A DNA stretch of 5,950 bases from an uncultured Rivibacter sp. (GTDB taxonomy: Bacteria; Pseudomonadota; Gammaproteobacteria; Burkholderiales; Burkholderiaceae), in the NCBI GenBank assembly GCA_946481025.1, contig CAMLNA010000207.1, positions 1 through 5,950 of the forward strand, written 5' to 3'. The position numbers were made by a program, and so were the translations under genes. How positions within the stretch are numbered: the stretch's first letter is position 1; the number at the start of each line of letters is the position of its first letter. Below are positions 1-5,950 of this stretch, one piece after another. Under the pieces are notes generated by a model. It worked only from the letters and a program-made list of their open reading frames with translations, was not told the origin of the DNA and made no database searches.

Positions 1-1198
1 GACGATGCACGAGGTGGGCCACACGCTGGGCCTGCGCCACAACTTCCGTGCCTCGCGGGTGTACACCGAGCAGCAGCTGGCCGACGAGTCCTTCACGCGC
101 GAGCACGGCATCACCGGCTCGGTGATGGAGTACGCGCCGTTCAACCTGCCGCGGCCGGGCGAAAAGGCCGGCACCGCCTCGCAGCTCACGCTCGGGCCCT
201 ACGACTACTGGGCCATCGAATACGCCTACAAGCCGATCGACGCGGCGAAGGAGGAGGCCGAGCTCAAGCGCATTGCCGGGCGCAGCGCCGAGCCGCTGCT
301 GGCCTACGGCACCGACGAGGACAACTTCCTCGGCGTCGACCCCGAGACCATCCATTTCGACCTGGGCTCCGACGTGCTGGGCTTCGCGAAGAAGCGCTTC
401 GACATCGCCCGCGACCTGCTGGCGCGGCAGGAAAAGCGCGAGCTGCGTCCCCAGGAGGACTATTCGGTGCTGCGCCGTTCGGTGAGCTATGCGCTGCGCG
501 ACGTGGCCCGCGCGGCCGGTGTGCTGACGCGCCAGATCGGCGGCGTGCGCACGCTGCGCGACTTCCCGGGCAGCGGCCGCGACCCGCTGGCGCCGGTGCC
601 GGCCGCCACGCAGCGCGAAGCGCTCGACGTGCTGGCCCGCGGACTGCTCGCAGCCGACAGCCTGAAGGTGTCGCCCTCGCTGCAACGCCGCCTGGCGCCC
701 GACTACCTGGAGCGCACCGACGCGGTGTTCGCGGGGGAGCTGGCGGTGGCGACCGACTTCTCGCCGTCGCAGCTGATGATCGACATGCAGCGTACGCTGC
801 TCGGCCAGCTGATGAGCGACGGCCTGGCCGTGCGCCTGCTCGACAGCGAGGCGAAGGCGTCCCGCCGCAGCGATGCGTTCCCGCTGTCCGAGTTGTACGG
901 CCGGCTGAGCAAGGACATCTGGAGCGAGCTGGCCGGCGGCGGCGACATCCCGGTGCTGCGCCGCGAGCTGCAGCGCGAGCACCTGAACCGGCTGAGTGGC
1001 CTGCTGCTGCGCCCCGGTGCGCTGACCCGCGCCGATGCGCGCAGCCTGCTGCGGCACGAAGCCCGCAACCTGCTGGCGCGCATCAACGCGGCGTCGGGCC
1101 GCCCCGGCCTCAGCACCGAGGCGCGGGCCCACCTGCAGGACAGCGCCGATTCGCTCAGCGAAGCACTCGGAGCCAAGCTGCAGCGCGCAGGCGCGTAG
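1..1198 (+). CDS. Zinc-dependent metalloprotease (DUF4953/DUF5117-type), C-terminal part, 5'-truncated
   Basis: This is the C-terminal part of a zinc endopeptidase; the gene begins left of the window, so the ATG at 5 is an internal Met and base 1 is the end of a split codon. Counting that Met as residue 1, the zinc site HEVGHTLGLRH lies at 2-12, with His2, His6 and His12 as ligands and Glu3 as catalytic base. It is followed by NFRAS, typical of this family. A metzincin-like Met-turn, SVMEY, follows with Met41. The conserved-looking stretches TLGPYDYWAIEY (62-73) and FDLGSD (118-123) also fit the family. The remaining helical region ends at a TAG stop at 1196-1198. Family members are usually about 800-900 residues, so roughly half is missing. 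They are normally exported, but the signal peptide would lie off-window. The substrate is unknown. The family call is secure; its biological role is not. The next gene starts 81 bp downstream on the same strand. Confidence 0.9.
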   Translation, partial: TMHEVGHTLGLRHNFRASRVYTEQQLADESFTREHGITGSVMEYAPFNLPRPGEKAGTASQLTLGPYDYWAIEYAYKPIDAAKEEAELKRIAGRSAEPLLAYGTDEDNFLGVDPETIHFDLGSDVLGFAKKRFDIARDLLARQEKRELRPQEDYSVLRRSVSYALRDVARAAGVLTRQIGGVRTLRDFPGSGRDPLAPVPAATQREALDVLARGLLAADSLKVSPSLQRRLAPDYLERTDAVFAGELAVATDFSPSQLMIDMQRTLLGQLMSDGLAVRLLDSEAKASRRSDAFPLSELYGRLSKDIWSELAGGGDIPVLRRELQREHLNRLSGLLLRPGALTRADARSLLRHEARNLLARINAASGRPGLSTEARAHLQDSADSLSEALGAKLQRAGA

Positions 1199-1221
1199 GA
1201 GCCGCCTCCACTCATTGGGGG

Positions 1222-1250
1222 TTGACCGCGCCGTGCGCGCGTTGAACCAT
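1222..1250 (+). promoter_or_regulatory. Possible weak sigma70-like promoter for the peptidase-hydrolase gene
   Basis: TTGACC (1222-1227) matches five of six bases of the -35 consensus. It is followed after 17 bp by AACCAT (1245-1250), which matches only three of six bases of the -10 consensus. It lies in the 81-bp gap upstream of the gene at 1280. In GC-rich DNA such a match can easily arise by chance, and read-through from the metalloprotease gene is equally possible. Confidence 0.2.
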
Positions 1251-1268
1251 GCCGCCCATCGCGCAGCG

Positions 1269-1274
1269 AGGAGG
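1269..1274 (+). promoter_or_regulatory. Strong ribosome binding site setting the start at 1280
   Basis: AGGAGG, within GAGGAGGA, stands five bases before the ATG at 1280. This is a full Shine-Dalgarno core at a functional spacing. It picks ATG 1280 over the nearby out-of-frame ATG at 1249, which lacks such a site. Confidence 0.8.
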
Positions 1275-1279
1275 ACGGC

Positions 1280-3466
1280 ATGGCCACCAGCAGCAGTGCC
1301 CGTGCGGCCGGCAAGAAGGCCGCCAGGTCCCGACCGAAACCCGACATCGGCCAGGCGGTGACCGGCCCGCGGGCCGGGCAGCCCGAGGTGCCGCTGCCGC
1401 CGGGCGCATCGGGCGTCGTCGAGCCCGAGGAAACCGGCAAGGCGCAGGCGGCGCGTGAAACGGCGGCCGACCAGCGCACGCGCGAGAAGAGCCCCTTCCT
1501 GCGGGTGGCGCGGCCGGACTCCATCGACCTCCGCGACCGGCCGTTCCGCCCCGCCGTCTCGGTGACGCCGCAGCTGCAGCTCTTTCCCAGGCAGGCCCTG
1601 GAGGTGCTGGACCAGGCCGGCACCAAGGCCTGCACCGGCTTTGCGCTGGCGCTGGTGGTGCAGCACCTGCTGCGCAGCTCCGGGCGCGAACGCAAGCCGT
1701 CGATCTCGCCGTACATGCTGTATTCCATGGCGCGGCGCTACGACGAATTCCCCGGTTCGGTGGCCGACGAAGGCTCGAGCCTGCGCGGCGCACTGAAGGG
1801 CTGGTTCAAGCACGGCGCCTGCTCGTCGAAGCTGTTTCCCGGGCTCGAGATGCCCGCGGCGGCCAGGAAGGTCGAAGACGACTGGTGGTTCGACGCAGTG
1901 ACCCGGCCACTGGGGGCCTACTACCGCATCGAGGTGAAGAACATCATCGACATGCATGCCGCGCTCAACGAGGTGGGCATCCTCTATGCGAGCTGCGGCT
2001 GCCATGCCGGCTGGGATGCCGGCGTCAAGGCCGACCGTCGCAAGACCCGGCCCACCTCCTTCGACGACAACATCTGGACCATTCCGGTGCAGGGCGGCCA
2101 TGCCGAGCACCCCGGCCATGCGTTCGCCATCGTCGGCTACAACGAGCGGGGCTTCCTGATCCAGAACAGCTGGGGCACCGGCTGGGGCTCGCATGGCCTG
2201 GCGATCCTCACCTACGACGACTGGCTGCGCAACGCGATGGACTGCTGGGTCGCGCAGCTGGGGGTGGTGACGCGCGAGCACAGCGAGATCGCGCACAGCA
2301 TCTCGCTGCGCGAGCGCGACGGGCGCGTTTCGCTGTCGGCCAGCGAGGTGCTGCGCAACCGCGAGCTGTCGCCCTTCGTCATCGACATGGGCAACAACGG
2401 CGCGCTGAGTCCCTCGGGCACTTTCCGCACCACGCCCGACGACGTGCGCGCCATCGTCGACGTGCACCTGGCCGAAGCCCGCAGGCGCTGGGGGCTTCAG
2501 AACGAGGTGGTCGACGTGTGCGTCTATGCGCATGGCGGGCTGGTGGGCGAGGAGGGCGCGGCCCGCATCGCCGCCGAGTGGATCCCGATGCTCTACGAGG
2601 CACAGGTCTTCCCGATCTTCCTGATGTGGGAGACCGACTTCCTGTCCACCGTGATGAACCGGCTCGAGGACGCGATACGCGGCGTGCCGCGCTCGGTGGG
2701 CTTCGGCGAGAGCGTGGAGCGCTGGTGGAACCGCCGGCTCGAACGCACGCTGGCGAGGCCGGGCTCCGAGCTCTGGGGCGAAATGAAGCAGAACGCGCAG
2801 GCCATGAGCACCTACCGCGATCATGTGGCCGACGACGCGCAGGCCGGTGCGGTGCTGCTGTACCGGCATTTCAAGCACAACATCGCCAACAAGAAGGTGC
2901 GCATGCACCTGGTGGGGCATTCGGCCGGCAGCATCGTGGCCAGCTACCTGATCGACGCGCTGCACCGCGACCCCGAGGGCCGGCAGGTCATGAAATGGGA
3001 GTCGGTGAGCTTCATGGCGCCGGCCGTGCGCGTCGAGACCTTCGACGAGTTGGTGCGCCCGCACCTGGACCGCGGCGACATCCAGCGCTTCCAGCAGTTC
3101 CACCTGACCGACCGCGCCGAGGAAGACGACCCGACCTGCGGGCCGTACCGCCGTTCGCTGCTCTACCTCGTGTCGGAATCCTTCGAGTCCGGCGACTTGC
3201 GCCCGGTGCTCGGCCAGCCCGACTACTTCGGCCTGCGCTCGGGCACCACGCGGCCCATCCTGGGCATGGAGAGGTTCTTCAATGCCTATTGGCGCGGGCT
3301 CGACGCCGCCACGCGGCGGCGCATCGGCGTGTGGCCGTCGCCGGGCGGTGCGCTGCCGGGCGACGCGGGGCCGCCGGTGGGCAGCAGCACGCACGGCGGC
3401 TTCGACAACGATCCGGGCACGCAGCGGCGGGTGGTCGAGTTCATCCACCGCAGCCGGGCGGTCTGA
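1280..3466 (+). CDS. Papain-like (C1) cysteine peptidase fused to alpha/beta-hydrolase
   Basis: A 728-residue two-enzyme protein. Residues 1-75 are Ala/Arg/Pro-rich and probably disordered; I see no signal peptide or membrane segment. DLRDRPFRP (83-91) resembles the lead-in of bacterial C1 peptidases. The peptidase domain spans about 80-330: Gln112 (oxyanion hole) and Cys118 (nucleophile) have the same six-residue spacing as in papain, His280 lies in GHAFAIVGY, and Asn296 in QNSWGTGWG. Residues 360-728 look like a serine hydrolase: the strand VCVYAHGG (413-420), the nucleophile elbow GHSAGS (Ser548), probable acid Asp611 in FHLTD, and probable base His705 in STHGG. Thr119 replaces the Trp that usually follows the catalytic Cys, and the cysteine equivalent to papain Cys22 is absent. 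The protein is likely cytosolic, or exported by a system without a cleaved signal. Substrates are unknown. Family calls are firm for the peptidase and good for the hydrolase; the Asp and His assignments are inferred from order in the chain. Confidence 0.9.
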   Translation: MATSSSARAAGKKAARSRPKPDIGQAVTGPRAGQPEVPLPPGASGVVEPEETGKAQAARETAADQRTREKSPFLRVARPDSIDLRDRPFRPAVSVTPQLQLFPRQALEVLDQAGTKACTGFALALVVQHLLRSSGRERKPSISPYMLYSMARRYDEFPGSVADEGSSLRGALKGWFKHGACSSKLFPGLEMPAAARKVEDDWWFDAVTRPLGAYYRIEVKNIIDMHAALNEVGILYASCGCHAGWDAGVKADRRKTRPTSFDDNIWTIPVQGGHAEHPGHAFAIVGYNERGFLIQNSWGTGWGSHGLAILTYDDWLRNAMDCWVAQLGVVTREHSEIAHSISLRERDGRVSLSASEVLRNRELSPFVIDMGNNGALSPSGTFRTTPDDVRAIVDVHLAEARRRWGLQNEVVDVCVYAHGGLVGEEGAARIAAEWIPMLYEAQVFPIFLMWETDFLSTVMNRLEDAIRGVPRSVGFGESVERWWNRRLERTLARPGSELWGEMKQNAQAMSTYRDHVADDAQAGAVLLYRHFKHNIANKKVRMHLVGHSAGSIVASYLIDALHRDPEGRQVMKWESVSFMAPAVRVETFDELVRPHLDRGDIQRFQQFHLTDRAEEDDPTCGPYRRSLLYLVSESFESGDLRPVLGQPDYFGLRSGTTRPILGMERFFNAYWRGLDAATRRRIGVWPSPGGALPGDAGPPVGSSTHGGFDNDPGTQRRVVEFIHRSRAV

Positions 3467-3476
3467 TGCGGGATGC

Positions 3477-3495
3477 CGCGGTTCACAGCACCGCG
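3477..3495. terminator. Weak hairpin between convergent genes, possible bidirectional terminator
   Basis: CGCGGT (3477-3482) pairs perfectly with ACCGCG (3490-3495) across a seven-base loop. It sits at the meeting point of two convergent genes and overlaps the stop codon of the minus-strand gene. No T-run follows on either strand, so it is not a canonical intrinsic terminator. Confidence 0.25.
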
Positions 3496-4136
3496 TAGCG
3501 GCCGGGCCGGTGGTTGATGGCGATGAACAGGTTCATCACCACCGCGGCCAGCACCGAATAGGCCACACGCGTGGGCTCCACCACCCCGAGCGCCAGCAGC
3601 ACGATGGCGCAGTCGATGCCCATCTGCACCTTGCCCGCGCGCCAGCCGCGCGCCTTCTGCAGGTAGAGCGACACGATGGTGGCGCCGCCCAGGCTGGCGC
3701 GGTGGCGCGCCAGGAACAGGCAGCCCGAGCCCAGCAGCAGCCCGCCCAGCACGGCCGCATAGGCCGGGTGGATGCGCTCGATGGCGAACAGGCGCGGCGA
3801 GAACTCGGTGACCAGCGACAGCAGCGTGACCGAGATGAAGGTCTTGAGGGTGAATTCCGTGCCCATGCGCTGCCACGCGAACCAGTAGAACGGCAGGTTG
3901 ATCACGAAGAACAGCTGGCCCAGGCCCATGCCGGTGGCGTAGTGCAGCACGAAGGCCGCGCCGGCCGTGCCGCCGGTAAGCAGGCCCACCTGCGCGAAAA
4001 GGATCAGCGCGAGCGATACGAACAGCACGCCGGTGAACAGGGCCTGGGCGTCCTCGAACGCCGTGTGCGTGCGCACCGAGGGGTCGGTGACGGGTGGGGA
4101 AGAGGAGTCCATGCCCGTGCGCTGCGCAGGAACCAT
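3483..4136 (-). CDS. YitT-family (DUF161) multi-pass inner membrane protein
   Basis: A 217-residue hydrophobic protein with a short polar N-terminus (1-30) and about five or six membrane segments, roughly at 33-53, 72-88, 99-113, 125-143, 173-187 and 189-206. The glycine motif QVGLLTGGTAG (49-59) and a second, related one in ASLGGATI (147-154) are typical of the YitT family, which looks like an internal duplication. The C-terminal soluble DUF2179 domain found in many Firmicutes members is absent, as in the short proteobacterial form. Transport activity is often suggested for the family, but no substrate is established. The start at 4136 is favoured by AGGA on the minus strand (complement of 4142-4145), five bases upstream. 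Met9 (ATG at 4112) is an alternative, with a weaker upstream site. The gene is convergent with the peptidase-hydrolase gene and divergent from the kinase gene. Confidence 0.88.
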   Translation of the reverse strand: MVPAQRTGMDSSSPPVTDPSVRTHTAFEDAQALFTGVLFVSLALILFAQVGLLTGGTAGAAFVLHYATGMGLGQLFFVINLPFYWFAWQRMGTEFTLKTFISVTLLSLVTEFSPRLFAIERIHPAYAAVLGGLLLGSGCLFLARHRASLGGATIVSLYLQKARGWRAGKVQMGIDCAIVLLALGVVEPTRVAYSVLAAVVMNLFIAINHRPGRYAVL

Positions 4137-4143
4137 GCCAGTC

Positions 4144-4163
4144 CTGCGGCAGGCCTGCCGCAG
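4144..4163. repeat. Perfect 20-bp palindrome in the divergent intergenic region
   Basis: CTGCGGCAGG (4144-4153) is followed directly by its exact reverse complement, CCTGCCGCAG (4154-4163), with no spacer. The palindrome begins eight bases upstream of the YitT-family start and overlaps that gene's ribosome binding site by two bases. It could be an operator for a dimeric regulator. With no loop it is less suited to an RNA hairpin, although the ends could pair with the centre left open. The palindrome is seen directly; a function is inferred. Confidence 0.55.
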
Positions 4164-4210
4164 CCTGCGCCCCGATTTCCGTCGCTCGTCGCACCAGGGC
4201 CCGGGTGCAC

Positions 4211-4239
4211 TTGGAGCGCGCTGGCAGTGCCGCTATCGT
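4211..4239 (+). promoter_or_regulatory. Possible promoter just upstream of the kinase gene
   Basis: TTGGAG (4211-4216) and TATCGT (4234-4239) are separated by 17 bp. The -10 element matches four of six consensus bases and the -35 element three of six. Transcription would begin near 4246, only a few bases before the ATG at 4249, which has no Shine-Dalgarno sequence. The call rests on spacing and position and is uncertain. Confidence 0.3.
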
Positions 4240-4248
4240 GTTCCCGCC

Positions 4249-5337
4249 ATGGACCCTTCTTCTCCTCCGACTTCTCCTGCGGTGCCGCCGGCGGCGCAGC
4301 GCAAGACCCGCTGGCTGGCCGGCCTGAACAGCCGCCGCGTCACCATCGCGCTGATCCTCGGCACGATCGTCGCGTTTGCCCTGAACCCGATCTTCATCAC
4401 GCCGTTCCCCATCCTGCTGGGGCGCACCCTGGTGATCTCGATGGCGCTGCTGCTGGCCTTCACGCTGGCGGGCAACTGGCCGCAGACGCTGGTGCCGCGC
4501 TGGGTGATGCAGCTCATCGCGGTGGGGCTTGCGGCGCCGCTGGCCACGTTTGCGCTGTACGTCATGTTCGTCGGCGGCGACGTGTCGCGCCTGCTGCAGC
4601 ACGAGGGCCTGTTGTCGGGCTTCCTGTGGATTGCCGGTTCGAGCCTGGTGGTCGGCCTGCTGCTCACGCTGGGAGCGCTGTACCGCGAGCGTGATGCGCA
4701 GATGCATGCCCAGGCACTGGAGTTCGAGCTCGAGCGCAGCACGCTGGCGCGCCAGGCGCTCGATGCGCGCCTGCGCGCGCTGCATGCGCAGATCGAGCCG
4801 CACTTCCTGTTCAACACCCTGGCCAACGTGCAGGCGCTGGTCGAAACCGGATCGCCCCGCGCGGCGCCGGTGCTGCGCAGCCTCATCGCCTACCTGCGCG
4901 CGGCCATGCCGCGCCTGCGCGACGAAAGCGGCTCCACGCTGGCGGCCGAGACGGAGCTGGTGCGTGCCTACCTCGAGGTGATGCACCTGCGCATGCCCGA
5001 CCGGCTGAGCTACGCGATCGAGCTGCCGGCCGACCTGGCCGGCCTGCGCTTTCCGGCGATGGCCTTGCTCACGCTGGTCGAAAACGCCATCCGCCACGGC
5101 ATCGACCCGAGCGAGCAGGGCGGCCGCATCGAGATCGGTGCACGGCGCGACGGCAGCAGCGCACGCGTGTGGGTGATCGACACCGGCGCGGGCCTGCGCG
5201 ACACTGCCCAGCCCGGCACCGGCCTGGCCAACCTGCGCGAGCGGCTGTCCGCCTTTTTCGGCCCGCGCGCGCAGGTGGAGCTGTCCGAGAACACGCCCTC
5301 GGGCGTACGGGCCGAAATCATCTTTCCTGGAGACTGA
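4249..5337 (+). CDS. LytS/AlgZ-type membrane sensor histidine kinase
   Basis: A 362-residue kinase of the His_kinase family PF06580 (LytS/AlgZ/YehU type) that would autophosphorylate and pass phosphate to the regulator encoded next. A Pro/Ser-rich N-terminus (1-20) leads into four membrane segments at about 30-50, 54-75, 85-108 and 122-144, with almost no periplasmic domain. A helical, probably coiled-coil linker follows (about 145-180). The phosphoacceptor is His185 in IEPHFLFN. The ATPase domain shows the N box LVENAIRHG (276-284), DTGAGL (311-316) and GTGLANLRERL (323-333), all intact. Its layout and length resemble Pseudomonas AlgZ (FimS), but I do not claim orthology. The frame stays open back to 3967, but that extension would run antisense through the YitT-family gene, so ATG 4249, just before the membrane region, is preferred despite lacking a Shine-Dalgarno site. 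The stop overlaps the next start by one base. Confidence 0.92.
   Translation: MDPSSPPTSPAVPPAAQRKTRWLAGLNSRRVTIALILGTIVAFALNPIFITPFPILLGRTLVISMALLLAFTLAGNWPQTLVPRWVMQLIAVGLAAPLATFALYVMFVGGDVSRLLQHEGLLSGFLWIAGSSLVVGLLLTLGALYRERDAQMHAQALEFELERSTLARQALDARLRALHAQIEPHFLFNTLANVQALVETGSPRAAPVLRSLIAYLRAAMPRLRDESGSTLAAETELVRAYLEVMHLRMPDRLSYAIELPADLAGLRFPAMALLTLVENAIRHGIDPSEQGGRIEIGARRDGSSARVWVIDTGAGLRDTAQPGTGLANLRERLSAFFGPRAQVELSENTPSGVRAEIIFPGD
5329..5333 (+). promoter_or_regulatory. Ribosome binding site for the response regulator, inside the kinase gene end
   Basis: GGAGA, within the last codons of the kinase gene, lies three bases before the ATG at 5337. The spacing is short, but the TGATG stop-start overlap also fits translational coupling, in which ribosomes finishing the kinase restart on the regulator. 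Confidence 0.5.
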
Positions 5338-5950
5338 TGGCCACCACAGCGCTGATCGCCGACGACGAGCCGCTGCTGCGCGAGCGGCTGCGCCTGCTGC
5401 TCGGCCGGCTGTGGCCCGAGCTCGAGGTGGTGGCCGAGGCCCGCAACGGGCGAGAAGCCATCGAACTGTTCGACGAGCACGCGCCGCAGGTGCTTTTCCT
5501 CGACATCCACATGCCCGGCGTCAACGGCATCGAGGCGGCGCGCGCGGTGGCGAGGCGGGCGCACGTGGTGTTCATCACCGCGTACGAGCAATACGCGGTG
5601 CAGGCTTTCGAGCAGGGCGTGATCGACTACGTGGTCAAGCCGTTCGACGAGCAGCGGCTGGCCGACACCGTGCAGCGCCTGCGCGAGCGCCTCGAGGTGC
5701 TTGCCGCGCCGGCCGCGGACGACCGGCTCGACGCGGTGATCGAGCAGCTGGCCGCACGGATGCGCCAGCAGCAGGGCGATCCCGGCAAGCGGGCCTGGCT
5801 GCAGTGGATCAAGGCCTCGGTCGGGCAGAGCATCCGGCTCATCCCGGTGGAGCAGGTGCACTACCTGCGCTCCGACGAGAAGTACACGCTGGTGGTGTGG
5901 GAAGGCGGCGAGGCGCTGATCCGCAAGTCGATCCGCGAGCTGGCCGACGA
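5337..5950 (+). CDS. LytR/AlgR-family response regulator (receiver plus LytTR), 3'-truncated
   Basis: The first 204 codons of a response regulator cut by the right edge; the frame is still open at 5950. The receiver domain (about 4-120) has the acidic pair Asp9/Asp10, phosphoacceptor Asp56 in FLDIHMPG, Thr81 in FITAYEQYA, and Lys101 in VVKPFD, so all key residues for phosphorylation are present. A linker with Ala- and Gln-rich stretches (about 121-150) leads into a LytTR DNA-binding domain. Its opening strands are visible from about 154, including SIRLIPVEQVHYLRSDEKY (165-183), typical of the family. AlgR/LytR proteins are about 240-250 residues, so roughly 40-45 are missing. The ATG overlaps the kinase stop as TGATG, marking a two-gene operon with the kinase as its likely cognate partner. 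Its target genes cannot be read from this window. Confidence 0.93.
   Translation, partial: MATTALIADDEPLLRERLRLLLGRLWPELEVVAEARNGREAIELFDEHAPQVLFLDIHMPGVNGIEAARAVARRAHVVFITAYEQYAVQAFEQGVIDYVVKPFDEQRLADTVQRLRERLEVLAAPAADDRLDAVIEQLAARMRQQQGDPGKRAWLQWIKASVGQSIRLIPVEQVHYLRSDEKYTLVVWEGGEALIRKSIRELAD

Noticed and set aside
703..1728. 341-codon minus-strand frame over the end of the metalloprotease and the start of the fusion gene
   Set aside because: It is Ser/Arg-rich shadow translation with no family motif, opposite two well-supported genes.
1885..3498. 537-codon plus-strand frame inside the peptidase-hydrolase gene
   Set aside because: Its Arg/Ala/Gly-rich low-complexity translation lacks motifs, while the overlapping frame at 1280-3466 carries two clear catalytic domains.
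3967..4248. Upstream extension of the kinase frame
   Set aside because: It would be antisense to the start of the YitT-family gene and adds a Cys/Arg-rich segment unlike any kinase sensor domain. The open frame most likely persists by composition.
3282..4694. 470-codon plus-strand frame across the YitT-family gene
   Set aside because: It is antisense to a well-supported membrane protein and then out of frame with the kinase, with no domain and biased composition.
3286..5097. Long minus-strand open frame of 603 codons opposite the YitT-family region and the kinase
   Set aside because: It is rich in Arg, Gln, His and Ala with no recognisable domain, lies antisense to the kinase, and runs in another frame through the YitT-family gene. 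Such frames are expected in GC-rich DNA.
5010..5861. 283-codon minus-strand frame opposite the kinase end and response regulator
   Set aside because: Its His/Leu/Gln/Arg-rich translation has no domain, and the plus strand encodes the receiver and LytTR domains here.

Overview
The window is high-GC DNA with dense coding, strong G/C third-position bias and long spurious open frames opposite the real genes. These features, together with the gene families present, suggest a betaproteobacterium, most likely Burkholderiales (Comamonadaceae-like). That placement is an inference from composition and family resemblance, not from a marker gene. I see no rRNA, tRNA, CRISPR array, insertion sequence or phage gene.

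Left part (1-3466, + strand): the C-terminal part of a zinc-dependent metalloprotease with the HEXXHXXGXXH motif is cut by the left edge. After an 81-bp gap comes a 728-residue protein that joins a papain-like (C1) cysteine peptidase to a C-terminal alpha/beta-hydrolase. Both catalytic centres of this fusion look intact, and it is the most unusual gene in the window.

Middle (3483-4136, - strand): a YitT-family multi-pass membrane protein runs convergently toward the fusion gene, with a 16-bp gap between the two coding ends. It is divergent from the genes on its other side.

Right part (4249-5950, + strand): a two-component pair overlapping by one base. It consists of a LytS/AlgZ-type membrane histidine kinase and a LytR/AlgR-type response regulator (receiver plus LytTR DNA-binding domain), the latter cut by the right edge. 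The kinase would phosphorylate the regulator, which would then bind DNA through LytTR. Their target is not shown. The 112-bp divergent region between the YitT gene and the kinase holds a perfect 20-bp palindrome, a weak AlgR-box-like sequence and a possible promoter placed so close to the kinase start that its transcript could be leaderless.

The window therefore holds three modules: a peptidase pair, a single membrane protein, and a regulatory pair. Nothing in the sequence proves they act together.
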